A stretch of DNA of 57,580 nt, from contig JAJEEA010000236.1 of the NCBI GenBank assembly GCA_022821235.1, positions 1 to 57,580 of the forward strand, written 5' to 3'. This DNA comes from Vicinamibacteria bacterium (GTDB lineage Bacteria > Acidobacteriota > Vicinamibacteria > Vicinamibacterales > UBA8438). A program made the translations under genes and the position numbers. The notes under the pieces are model-generated. The model was not told where the DNA came from, made no database searches, and saw only the letters and a list, made by a program, of their open reading frames with translations. Of this stretch, positions 24,864 to 32,452 are shown piece by piece (position 1 is the first letter of the stretch; each line of letters starts with the position of its first letter).

Positions 24864-25760
24864 CTACCGCCGTCGTTCGTACTCGCGCCGCAGGGCCGGC
24901 GAGAGCGGGTAGACGTCGCGGAACCGGTGCTCGCCCGACCGCAGCAGCTCCCGCTCGTGCTCCTCGAGCGCCGCCTGCTCCTCCGCCGCCCGCAGCACGT
25001 CGGCCACGAGGCGCCCGGGAAAGAACAGCACCCCAGTCTCGTCGGCGACGACGACGTCGCCGGGCAGCACCGTCGCGGTCCCGATGCGGACCGGGGCGTT
25101 CCACTCGACGCCGAGCCAGCTCGTGGTCGTGACGTCGAAGAACCGCGCGAAGACCGGGAAGTCCGCGAACGTCTCCCCCACCAGCTCCGCCAGATCGCGG
25201 CTGCCGCCGTCGATGACCACGCCGGCCGCGCCGCGCAGCTTGATGCCGAGCGCCCCCATGCCCCCGAACAGCACGTGGCCGTCCGCGCCCCCGAGCTCGG
25301 CCACGATCACGTCGCCGGGCCGCGCCTCCTCGGACGCGCGCGCGTAGTACCGCCGGTCCCAGTCGCCCTCGGCCGCGAGCTGGTCGATGGCCTCCACCAG
25401 GTCCGGCCGCGGCGGCAGGAAGCGCATGGTCAGCGCCCGGCCCGCCACCCGCCGCCCCGGCTGCGTCGCGCGGAACCCGCGCACGTAGTTCGTCCGATAG
25501 TCGCCGAGCGAGCGCCAGATGTCCTCGAGCTGCATCTCGGCGAGCCGCGCCAGGTCGGCATCGCTGACCTCCACCCTCTCCTGCCTGGAGCGGATGACGT
25601 CCATGATCGCGCTGTAGGACGAGCGGTTCGCCCGGAACCCCTCGGGCGCCGCCACGCCGTCCGAGGCGCCGTCCGGGCTCGGTTCCTGGGCAGTCGCACC
25701 ACCACCAGCAAGCAGGACGGCCACCAGGAATCCGAGGCAGAGACTGATGCGAATCGGCAT
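24864..25760 (-). CDS. Secreted RraA-family (HMG aldolase-like) protein
   Basis: The 298-aa protein starts at an ATG with AGGAGGGG upstream, and the signal peptide ends 'GGGATAQE'. It matches the RraA/'dimethylmenaquinone methyltransferase' family: 'RRVAGRALTMRFLPPRPD', 'ARPGDVIVAELGGADGHVLF', 'GGMGALGIKLRGAAGVVIDG' then 'GSRDLAEL' (the active-site loop with the catalytic Arg-Asp), 'VRIGTATVLPGDVVVADETG' and 'VLFFP'. Characterised homologs are 4-hydroxy-4-methyl-2-oxoglutarate/4-carboxy-4-hydroxy-2-oxoadipate aldolases, while RraA proper regulates RNase E. An N-terminal secretion signal is unusual, so the periplasmic substrate is open. It stands alone. Confidence 0.87.
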   Translation of the reverse strand: MPIRISLCLGFLVAVLLAGGGATAQEPSPDGASDGVAAPEGFRANRSSYSAIMDVIRSRQERVEVSDADLARLAEMQLEDIWRSLGDYRTNYVRGFRATQPGRRVAGRALTMRFLPPRPDLVEAIDQLAAEGDWDRRYYARASEEARPGDVIVAELGGADGHVLFGGMGALGIKLRGAAGVVIDGGSRDLAELVGETFADFPVFARFFDVTTTSWLGVEWNAPVRIGTATVLPGDVVVADETGVLFFPGRLVADVLRAAEEQAALEEHERELLRSGEHRFRDVYPLSPALRREYERRR

Positions 25761-25994
25761 GGTACCCCTCCTGCGAGGCGTGGCAGACCCGTGGCAAGCC
25801 CGGTGGTTCCCAACACGCTCCTGGCCGGGCAGAATAGTCTACTGATGTTGGCGACGACAGCGCTCCGGTCTTCGGCGGACCACGTTGACAGAGGGCGGGG
25901 GCTGCGGAGCACCCTCCCGTCCACCCGCACCGCTTGCGGGCCTCCGCGCTCCAGTCCAGGTTCGCGAACGGTCCCGTCGCAAACATGTGTCCGT

Positions 25995-26309
25995 TCAGGG
26001 CGAGCCGAACACGGCGCGGCGTAGCGTGTCGTTCAGCCGCGTCTGCCAGCCCGGCCCAGCGGCCCGGAAGTGGGCGGTGATGTCCGTATCCAGGCGAATC
26101 GTGACCTGCTCCTTGGTGGGGGCTTTCTGCTTGCCACGACCGCGGCGGACATGTTCAACGAGGTCCGGGTCCACGACGGCAGCCGGTCGGGCACTCGCGA
26201 ACCACGCGTCGTTCAGTTCCTCGGCGTCGGGGTCGGCCGCGATTCCCGCGTCGATCGCCGCGTCTTCCTCGGGAGTCGGCACGATCGTGTCAGGCTTCAG
26301 CTTGGGCAT
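25995..26309 (-). CDS. brnA: BrnA antitoxin
   Basis: The 104-aa protein matches the BrnA family (PF14384). An acidic N-terminal part 'PTPEEDAAIDAGIAADPDAE' and 'LNDAWFASARPA' are followed by the C-terminal DNA-binding part 'KEQVTIRLDTDITAHFRAAG' and 'GWQTRLNDTLRRAV', which is ribbon-helix-helix-like. BrnA binds and neutralises BrnT, and the complex represses its promoter. The start codon lies 20 bp inside the end of brnT, the family's normal order and coupling. The palindromes upstream of brnT are the likely target. Confidence 0.9.
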   Translation of the reverse strand: MPKLKPDTIVPTPEEDAAIDAGIAADPDAEELNDAWFASARPAAVVDPDLVEHVRRGRGKQKAPTKEQVTIRLDTDITAHFRAAGPGWQTRLNDTLRRAVFGSP

Positions 26310-26559
26310 ACTTGCGCACCTCCCGGGCGTTGGCCTTGCGCAGACTGATGATGCGGCGGCGCGTCCCGCGCATCGCGTACACTACGACGTGAAGCCGGCT
26401 GCCGATGTAGCCCGTGGCGATCCATCGCGGCTCGGCGTGCCTGGTATCGGCATTGGCGATCGCCGTCTCCCAATCGAAGGCATCGACGGCTTCGAAGTCC
26501 ACCTCGTGCTTGACGAGATTGGCCTGCCGCTTCGCGTCGTCCCATTCGAACCCGCCCAC
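26290..26559 (-). CDS. brnT: BrnT toxin
   Basis: The 89-aa protein matches the BrnT family (PF04365). 'FEWDDAKRQANLVKHEVDFE' is the family N-terminal signature, followed by 'DTRHAEPRWIATGYIGSRLH' and 'VVVYAMRGTRRRIISLRKAN' then 'AREVRKY'. BrnT is a RelE-like ribonuclease that blocks translation. The start is uncertain. A GTG at 26559 gives the usual short N-terminus, while a TTG at 26577 is in frame but lies within an operator-like repeat. Neither has a good Shine-Dalgarno. Confidence 0.87.
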   Translation of the reverse strand: MGGFEWDDAKRQANLVKHEVDFEAVDAFDWETAIANADTRHAEPRWIATGYIGSRLHVVVYAMRGTRRRIISLRKANAREVRKYAQAEA

Positions 26560-26568
26560 GAGATCAGC

Positions 26569-26596
26569 ATATCGCAACTACGATATACTCGAGTAT
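26569..26596. promoter_or_regulatory. Overlapping palindromes upstream of brnTA, likely operator
   Basis: ATATCG (26569-26574) and CGATAT (26581-26586) form one inverted repeat. ATACTCGAGTAT (26585-26596) is a perfect 12-bp palindrome overlapping it. Both are AT-rich for this genome and sit where a BrnA-BrnT repressor complex would act. Confidence 0.6.
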
Positions 26597-26663
26597 CGAT
26601 TCCCGTCGCTCCACTGTACCTGCAATCGTGTCGCGCCGGTACCCACCCTTCCACGACCGATTC

Positions 26664-28415
26664 TCACGGCCCCCCGGTGCGCCACGCCAACGACGCGCCG
26701 GCGGGGGCATTGGCGGCCACGTGGTCCGCCATCCGCCGTACGAGGTCGGCGTTGGTGAACGGCGACCACAGGTGGCCCTTCATGGGGCGGCCGTGGACGA
26801 ACTCGCCGCCGTAGTGCGGATCGGTCGTACCCTCGAGGAAGGCCTCCAGCAGGTAGACCGCGTAGGTCAGGTAGAACTGGTCCATCTCGGGGTTGTACAC
26901 GTGGATCTTGCCGACCAGGTCGGGGCCGATGCGGGGCCAGCTCTCCTCGAGGTAATGCCGCAGGTCGTAGCCGTTGTCCCGCATGTAGTGCGCGACCTCC
27001 CGGTCGATGGCGCCGGTCTCGAGGTCCCAGAGGCGCCGCGGATAACCGTCGTCGCCGGGCAGCCCGAACGCCGCGTTCCAGGCGTCGATCTGCCCGCCCG
27101 AGCGCCCGCGCGAGCCCTGCGCGCGCTCGAGCCGGCTGAGCTGTCGTACGCTGCCCACCGGCTGCCCCTCGATGGTCCGCTGGAACATCCGCTCCGGCGC
27201 GCCCGGCACCGCGCCCGGAACCAGGAACGCGCTGTCGTCCTGGTAGATGTCGATGAGCTGGTAGCGCCGGAAGTCGACCGAGTCGGGGTAGAAGGTCCAC
27301 GTTCCCCCGTAGAACGTCGGGTGGCGGACCTGCCAGGCGAGCGAAATCCAGCCGCCGGTGGAACCGCCGGTGAGCACCCGGGCCCAGGGCTCGCCGATCA
27401 TCCGGAAGTTCTCTTCGAGGTAGGGGATGAGCTCCTGGTGGATGGCGTCGCCGTAGGGGCCGTTGTTCGCCGAGTTGACCCCGTAGGAGTCGTCGAAGAA
27501 GGGCGTGGGGTGCTGGATGGTCACCGCGATCACGCGCGGGAAGTCGTCGCCGGTCCACGCGCGCTGGAAGTCGTAGCCGGACTCGCGCATCCCCCCCGCG
27601 TCGCGCCACATCCAGTCGAAGAGCCCCGGCTCGCCCGAGGGCGGCCCGGTGGTGAAGCCGAAGGCGGGGTCGAGGCGGAAGTGGTCGAGCTCGAAGACCA
27701 CCGGGTAGCGCAGGTCGGGGTCGTCGTCGTAGCCGCGGGGCAGCAGGACGACGGCGCCCAGGTACATGGGGTGTCCCCACCATTCGCTGAGAATGCGGCT
27801 CCGGATCTTGACGCGTCGGACCCACTCGGTGTCGGGCGGCGCCTCGACGGGCGGGATGACGTCCGCCAGCTCCAGGCGGATCGGCTCGTCCGAAGCAGGG
27901 TCTACGCGCACGCGCCGCGGAACGCTGACGAGGTTGCCCGGCGAGAACGCCCAGCGCTGGCCCTCCCACTGGTCCTGCGGGGCCCGGATGACGTGGTCGT
28001 CCTGCCGGCGGAACTCCGTGTAGACATGGAGCAGCGCCTGGACCCAGTAGTCGCCCGCCGGCAGCTCGCCCAGGCGCGCGTAGGGATAGCCGTCAGCGCC
28101 TGCGTCGATGAACATCGCCCCGCCCGGTTCGACGGCCTCGACGTCGGCCGCGAAGAAGGGCACCCGCCCGTCGCGCTGCCGCGCCGAGTTGTAGGCGGCG
28201 ATGCGGGGCTCGGGCTCCGCGGTCGGGGCGAGGGCCAGGAAGAGGCGGCCGGTCAGCGGGCCGTCGTGGAGGCCGGCCGGGTAGCCGACCTCGATGCGGA
28301 GGAGCGCCGGCGACGAGGCTTCACCGGTCTGGCCACCCGACACCGGCGGGCAGACGGTCAGGACCACGGCGAAGGCCGGGGCAAGGCGGCCAACGAAGGG
28401 AAACCATGCGCGCAT
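26664..28415 (-). CDS. Secreted alpha/beta-hydrolase (esterase D-like) with N-terminal beta domain
   Basis: The 583-aa protein starts at an ATG at 28415, chosen over an out-of-frame ATG at 28407, with GGAGAG upstream. The signal peptide is followed by a beta-rich domain (residues about 40-190, 'GPLTGRLFLALAP', 'GELPAGDYWVQALLHVYTEF'). The C-terminal part is an esterase: 'GAVVLLPRGYDDDPDLRYPV', 'VIAVTIQHPTPFFDDSYGVN', 'ELIPYLEENFRM' and the elbow 'RVLTGGSTGGWISLAWQ' with Ser. Acid and His residues probably lie in the C-terminal 'HVYNPEMDQFY' and 'MKGHLWSPF' region. It is related to the esterase PF00756 group. An unusual 'GSTGG' elbow replaces GxSxGG. Substrate unknown. Confidence 0.85.
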   Translation of the reverse strand: MRAWFPFVGRLAPAFAVVLTVCPPVSGGQTGEASSPALLRIEVGYPAGLHDGPLTGRLFLALAPTAEPEPRIAAYNSARQRDGRVPFFAADVEAVEPGGAMFIDAGADGYPYARLGELPAGDYWVQALLHVYTEFRRQDDHVIRAPQDQWEGQRWAFSPGNLVSVPRRVRVDPASDEPIRLELADVIPPVEAPPDTEWVRRVKIRSRILSEWWGHPMYLGAVVLLPRGYDDDPDLRYPVVFELDHFRLDPAFGFTTGPPSGEPGLFDWMWRDAGGMRESGYDFQRAWTGDDFPRVIAVTIQHPTPFFDDSYGVNSANNGPYGDAIHQELIPYLEENFRMIGEPWARVLTGGSTGGWISLAWQVRHPTFYGGTWTFYPDSVDFRRYQLIDIYQDDSAFLVPGAVPGAPERMFQRTIEGQPVGSVRQLSRLERAQGSRGRSGGQIDAWNAAFGLPGDDGYPRRLWDLETGAIDREVAHYMRDNGYDLRHYLEESWPRIGPDLVGKIHVYNPEMDQFYLTYAVYLLEAFLEGTTDPHYGGEFVHGRPMKGHLWSPFTNADLVRRMADHVAANAPAGASLAWRTGGP

Positions 28416-28545
28416 CGGCACTCTCCACTTGTACGGTGACGTCGATGTCCTGTGTCGCGCGGGGCGCCGCGCACCGCGACGGCGTGCGCCCCCGAAGACG
28501 AACGACAGCCCCTGCCCGTCGAGCACCCGACGGACGCAGAGCGTT

Positions 28546-28803
28546 TCAGCGACGACGGACATGGGTGGCGGCGTCGAGCAGGGCTCGAACGCGCAGGTGG
28601 GTCGCCAGGTCGGCGCGGCGGACCGTCTCGGTCGGCCAGTCCGGCCGCGTGGCGCGCATCGCTTCGTACAGGCCGATGGCGCTCCGGACCTTCTCCGCAA
28701 CCGGCAGGCCCGCCCGGCGCCGGCGCGCCAACCTCTCGGGCATTCCCCAGTCCCGACCTGCGTACTCCCGCAGGTCCGCCGTCTGAAGCCGAGGCGTCGC
28801 CAT
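28546..28803 (-). CDS. Small Arg-rich hypothetical protein
   Basis: The 85-aa product starts at an ATG at 28803 with a strong GGGAGGAGGG just upstream. The sequence is soluble and mainly helical ('DLREYAGRDWGMPERLARRR', 'PVAEKVRSAIGLYEAMRATR', 'RRADLATHLRVRALLDAATH'). The basic Arg run near residue 28 might touch nucleic acid. I do not recognise a family. The gene lies 130 nt upstream of the esterase on the same strand and could be co-transcribed with it. Confidence 0.55.
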   Translation of the reverse strand: MATPRLQTADLREYAGRDWGMPERLARRRRAGLPVAEKVRSAIGLYEAMRATRPDWPTETVRRADLATHLRVRALLDAATHVRRR

Positions 28804-28979
28804 CCCTCCTCCCGGCCGGGGGCGTGACCTCCGGCGAACCGGCCCGATCGTCGTCGAACCGTCCACTTTCCGCTCCCGGTCACATACACTGTAAGCCATC
28901 GGCGTGAACCCGGTTGAGCGAGGGGCCATGGTGAAAGTCGACGCGGGGCTTCACCGGCGGGCTCCGCAAGGAGGTTGAC

Positions 28980-31142
28980 ATGTGCGTGACATCGCGGCTC
29001 GGTCTCCCGGGAGCCCTGCTCCTGGCTGGTGGCGTGCTCGTGCTGACCGGCGCCGGCGCGGCAGCGTCCGACGAGGACATCAGCGGCGTCGTGCGGAGCG
29101 CCGCCGGCGGCGAGGCCGGGGTCTGGGTGATCGCCGAGACCGGCGACCTCGAGACCACCTATCGCAAGATCGTCGTCACCGGCGACGACGGGCGGTTCCT
29201 CGTACCGGACCTGCCGGACGCCGGCTACGAGCTGTGGGTGCGGGGCTACGGCCTCGTCGACTCGGAGAAGCACGCGGCGCGACCCGGCGACGAGGTGACC
29301 CTGACGGTGACCGCGGCGGCGACGCCGCAGGAGGCCGCCCGCATCTACCCCGCCAACTACTGGTACTCGCTGCTCGAGGTGCCCGCCGCCAGCGAGTTCC
29401 CCGGCACCGGCCCCGACGGCAACGGCATCGGCCGCGCCATGCGGCACCAGGCCGAGTGGGTCGACCGGCTGAAGGACGGCTGCCAGCTCTGCCACCAGAT
29501 GGGCAACGTGGCCACCCGCGAGATGCCCGTGCTCGACCTCGACGACTTCGACTCGACCCTCGACGCGTGGGACCACCGGGTGCAGGTCGGCCGCAGCGGC
29601 CCGAGCATGAACGCGGGGCTGAACCGCATGGGCCGCGAGCGCGCCCTCGGCCTCTTCGCCGACTGGACCGACCGCATCGCGGCCGGCGAGGTGCCGCCGG
29701 CACCCCCGCGCCCGCAGGGCCGGGAGCGCAACCTGGTGCTGACGATGTGGGGCTGGGGCGACCCCATCGCGATGGTCCACGACGAGATCGCCACCGACAA
29801 GCGCAACCCCCACCTGTACGCCAACGGCCCCGTGTACGGCGTCGGGGGAGCCGGGCTCGTCATCACCGACCCGGTGACCCACCGCTCGGAGCGGCTGGAC
29901 ATGACCACCCGCGTGCCCATGGAGCAGCGCGGCGACTCCTACGCCGGCACCAGGGCCCGCATACCGTCGCCGTACTGGGGCGACGAACGCTCGACGGCGC
30001 GGGGCTACAGCGCCCACAACCCGATGCTCGACGACAAGGGCCGGCTCTGGATCACCCAGCTCATCCGCCCGTCGGACAACCCCGACTGGTGCAAGGCGGG
30101 CTCCGACCATCCGTCGGCGCGGCACTTCCCCATCGACCGCAGCCAGCGGCAGCTCTCGTACTACGACGTCGAGAGCGGCGAGTTCGTGCACGTCGACACC
30201 TGCTACATGACCCACCACCTGCAGTTCGCCGAGGACGACGACGACACCCTCTGGCTGAGCGGGTCGACCGACGTCGTCGGCTGGCTCAACACCCGGCTCT
30301 ACGACGAGACCGGCGACGAGCAGGCGGCCCAAGGCTGGTGCCCGACCATCGTCGACACCAGCGGCGACGGCGTCATCGGCGCCTACACCGAGCCCGGCGA
30401 GCCGCTCGACCCCGCGAAGGACATGCGCATCGACGGGTTCGCCTACGGCATCATCCCCAACCCCGTCGACGGCTCGATCTGGATCGCGCGGCGCCTGCCC
30501 GTGCCGGGCAACATCGTGCGGCTCGAGCTCGGCGACAACCCGCCCGAGACGTGCATCGCCGAGGTCTACGAGCCGCCGTTCGAGAACCCCGACGTCGACC
30601 CCAGCCAGTGGGGCCACGGCGGCCGCGGCATCGACGTCGACCGCAACGGCGTCCTCTGGACCGCGCTCGGCGGCAGCGGGCACCTCGCCAGCTTCGACCG
30701 CAGCAAGTGCAGCGTGCTGAACGGCCCCACCGCCACCGGGCAGCACTGCCCCGAGGGGTGGACGCTGTACGCGACCCCCGGCCCGCAGATGAAGGGGGTC
30801 GAGGCGGCGGGCAGCGCCGATTTCCACTACTACAACTGGGTCGACCAGTTCGACACGCTGGGGCTGGGCGCGAACGTGCCCATCGCGAACGGCACCAGCT
30901 CGGACGCCCTGCTCGCGCTGCTGCCCGACACCGGCGAGTGGGTCACCCTGCGCGTGCCCTATCCCCTCGGCTTCTACACGCGGGGGCTCGACGGCCGCAT
31001 CGACGACGCCGACGCGGGCTGGAAGGGCCGCGGCGTCTGGGCCAGCTACGACTCGGTGACGAACTGGCACAACGAGGGCGGCAAGGGGATGACGAGCGAG
31101 ATCGTGCGCTTCCAGGTGCGCCCGCACCCGCTGGCGGAATAG
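28980..31142 (+). CDS. Secreted propeller protein with carboxypeptidase-regulatory-like domain and one CxxCH haem motif
   Basis: The 720-aa protein starts at an ATG with AAGGAGG upstream, and the signal peptide ends 'GAGAAASD'. Residues 33-105 form a carboxypeptidase-regulatory-like beta sandwich ('ISGVVRSAAGGEAGVWVIAE', 'DDGRFLVPDLPDAGYELWVR'). Around residue 168 'DGCQLCHQMGN' is a c-type haem attachment motif. From about 260 onward the protein is a beta-propeller resembling vgb-lyase or NHL proteins ('GYSAHNPMLDDKGRLWITQL', 'GGRGIDVDRNGVLWTALGGS'). Such fusions recur in acidobacteria without known function. A role as a periplasmic redox or binding partner of the PQQ enzyme at 32453 is an inference from proximity. 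A terminator follows. Confidence 0.87.
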   Translation: MCVTSRLGLPGALLLAGGVLVLTGAGAAASDEDISGVVRSAAGGEAGVWVIAETGDLETTYRKIVVTGDDGRFLVPDLPDAGYELWVRGYGLVDSEKHAARPGDEVTLTVTAAATPQEAARIYPANYWYSLLEVPAASEFPGTGPDGNGIGRAMRHQAEWVDRLKDGCQLCHQMGNVATREMPVLDLDDFDSTLDAWDHRVQVGRSGPSMNAGLNRMGRERALGLFADWTDRIAAGEVPPAPPRPQGRERNLVLTMWGWGDPIAMVHDEIATDKRNPHLYANGPVYGVGGAGLVITDPVTHRSERLDMTTRVPMEQRGDSYAGTRARIPSPYWGDERSTARGYSAHNPMLDDKGRLWITQLIRPSDNPDWCKAGSDHPSARHFPIDRSQRQLSYYDVESGEFVHVDTCYMTHHLQFAEDDDDTLWLSGSTDVVGWLNTRLYDETGDEQAAQGWCPTIVDTSGDGVIGAYTEPGEPLDPAKDMRIDGFAYGIIPNPVDGSIWIARRLPVPGNIVRLELGDNPPETCIAEVYEPPFENPDVDPSQWGHGGRGIDVDRNGVLWTALGGSGHLASFDRSKCSVLNGPTATGQHCPEGWTLYATPGPQMKGVEAAGSADFHYYNWVDQFDTLGLGANVPIANGTSSDALLALLPDTGEWVTLRVPYPLGFYTRGLDGRIDDADAGWKGRGVWASYDSVTNWHNEGGKGMTSEIVRFQVRPHPLAE

Positions 31143-31160
31143 GACCGCGGCACGAACGTG

Positions 31161-31193
31161 GCGATGCCGCACCGCCGCGCCGCGCGGCATCGC
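31161..31193 (+). terminator. 10-bp perfect hairpin after the haem-propeller gene
   Basis: GCGATGCCGC (31161-31170) pairs with GCGGCATCGC (31184-31193) around a 13-nt loop, 18 nt past the stop. There is no T-tract. The remaining gap to 31337 has no gene. Confidence 0.6.
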
Positions 31194-31337
31194 TCGCCTC
31201 GGTAGGACGGGACGCGGCGCGTCCAGCGGAGTCGCACGCGGGGAGGATGTCGTTCACGCGGGAGGGCGGAGCGCCGTCACCGCCCGGGGCGCTCCAACCC
31301 GCGCCCGAAGGATCCGTCTGTTTCGAGGAGAGCAACC

Positions 31338-32441
31338 ATGCCCACGTGCCCGCACCGGTCAATGTCCATGACACGCCGTGGTGCCCTGCGCCGGCTCGGC
31401 GCCGCCGGCATCGGAATCGTCGCCGCGCCGGGCCTGGCGGCCGGGCTGCCGGCGGCGGCGCGACGCCAGGCCGGCGGCGTGACGTTCCCCGAGGGCGCGA
31501 TCATCCGCACCGTCCTCCGCGACATCTCGCCCGACGAGCTCGCGGGGGGGTCGACGCTGTTCCACGAGCACCTGTCCATCAACGATCCGCGTCCGCCCTG
31601 GCTCCCGGCCCTCGAGAACCCGCAGCCGCCGTTCACGGCCGACCTCGACCTGATGGCCGACGAGGTGAACGCGACCGCCCAGGAGGGGGTGGCGTGCATC
31701 GTCAACGGCGGCACCCGCGACCTCGGCCAGAACTTCGACCGGCTGGTCGAGCTGGCCCGGCGCGTCGACCTGCACATCGTCATGGCCGGCGGGTTGTGGA
31801 CACAGGCGCGCTACCCGCCCGAGATCGCGCAACAGACCGAGGAGGAGGTCGCCGCCGACTTCCAGCGCGACGCCGCGGCCGAGCGTTGGGGGGCCCTCGG
31901 CGAGATCGGCTCGTCGATGACCATGCACCCCGACGAGCGCAAGGTGCTGCGGGCGAGCTGCCTCGTCCACCTGCGCACGGGGCTGCCGCTCTTCACGCAC
32001 ACCCCGCACGCGGGATGCCCCTCGTGCGCGCGCGAGCAGCTCGACATCATCGAGGACATGGGCGTCGACCCGCGGCTCGTGTGCATCGGGCACCTCGCCG
32101 ACATCGTCGACGACCCGCAGGCCGTGCTGCACCGCGAGCTGGCGAGCCGCGGCGCGTTCCTCGGCTTCGACACCGTCGGCCACCAGATCACGCAGGGCGA
32201 CGCCGAGAAGGTGCGGATGATCGTGTCGTGCATCGACGCCGGCTACGAGGACCACGTGCTGCTGTCGGCCGACTTCGCGCGCGAGGCCGAGCTGAAGGCG
32301 AAGGGTGGCGCCGGCTACTCGTCGGTGACGGCCATCTTCCTGCCGAAGCTGCGCTACGCGGGCGTACCCGAGGAGACCATCCGCAAGATCATGGTCGACA
32401 ACCCCCGGCGGTTCCTCGCGTTCGTGCCGAAGAACGCATAG
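31338..32441 (+). CDS. Tat-exported phosphotriesterase-homology amidohydrolase
   Basis: The 367-aa protein has GAGGAG upstream and a twin-arginine leader ('MTRRGALRRLGAAGIGIVAA'). It matches the PTE-related amidohydrolases (PF02126). 'STLFHEHLSIN' supplies HxH, 'GALGEIGSS' carries Glu where phosphotriesterase has carboxylated Lys (as in the PHP branch), 'LFTHTPHAGCPSCAREQLDI' gives His, 'VCIGHLADIVDD' gives His, and 'DHVLLSADFARE' gives Asp. Family members are lactonases, phosphotriesterases or esterases, and the Glu form favours a non-phosphotriesterase activity. The stop is followed after 11 nt by the PQQ gene, so the two form an operon and may act on one pathway. Confidence 0.9.
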   Translation: MPTCPHRSMSMTRRGALRRLGAAGIGIVAAPGLAAGLPAAARRQAGGVTFPEGAIIRTVLRDISPDELAGGSTLFHEHLSINDPRPPWLPALENPQPPFTADLDLMADEVNATAQEGVACIVNGGTRDLGQNFDRLVELARRVDLHIVMAGGLWTQARYPPEIAQQTEEEVAADFQRDAAAERWGALGEIGSSMTMHPDERKVLRASCLVHLRTGLPLFTHTPHAGCPSCAREQLDIIEDMGVDPRLVCIGHLADIVDDPQAVLHRELASRGAFLGFDTVGHQITQGDAEKVRMIVSCIDAGYEDHVLLSADFAREAELKAKGGAGYSSVTAIFLPKLRYAGVPEETIRKIMVDNPRRFLAFVPKNA

Positions 32442-32452
32442 TGGAGAAGACC

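Noticed and set aside
25761..25994. Possible extra ORF upstream of the RraA-like gene
   Set aside because: The open frame has no start site, no motif and unusual composition; read as promoter and untranslated DNA.
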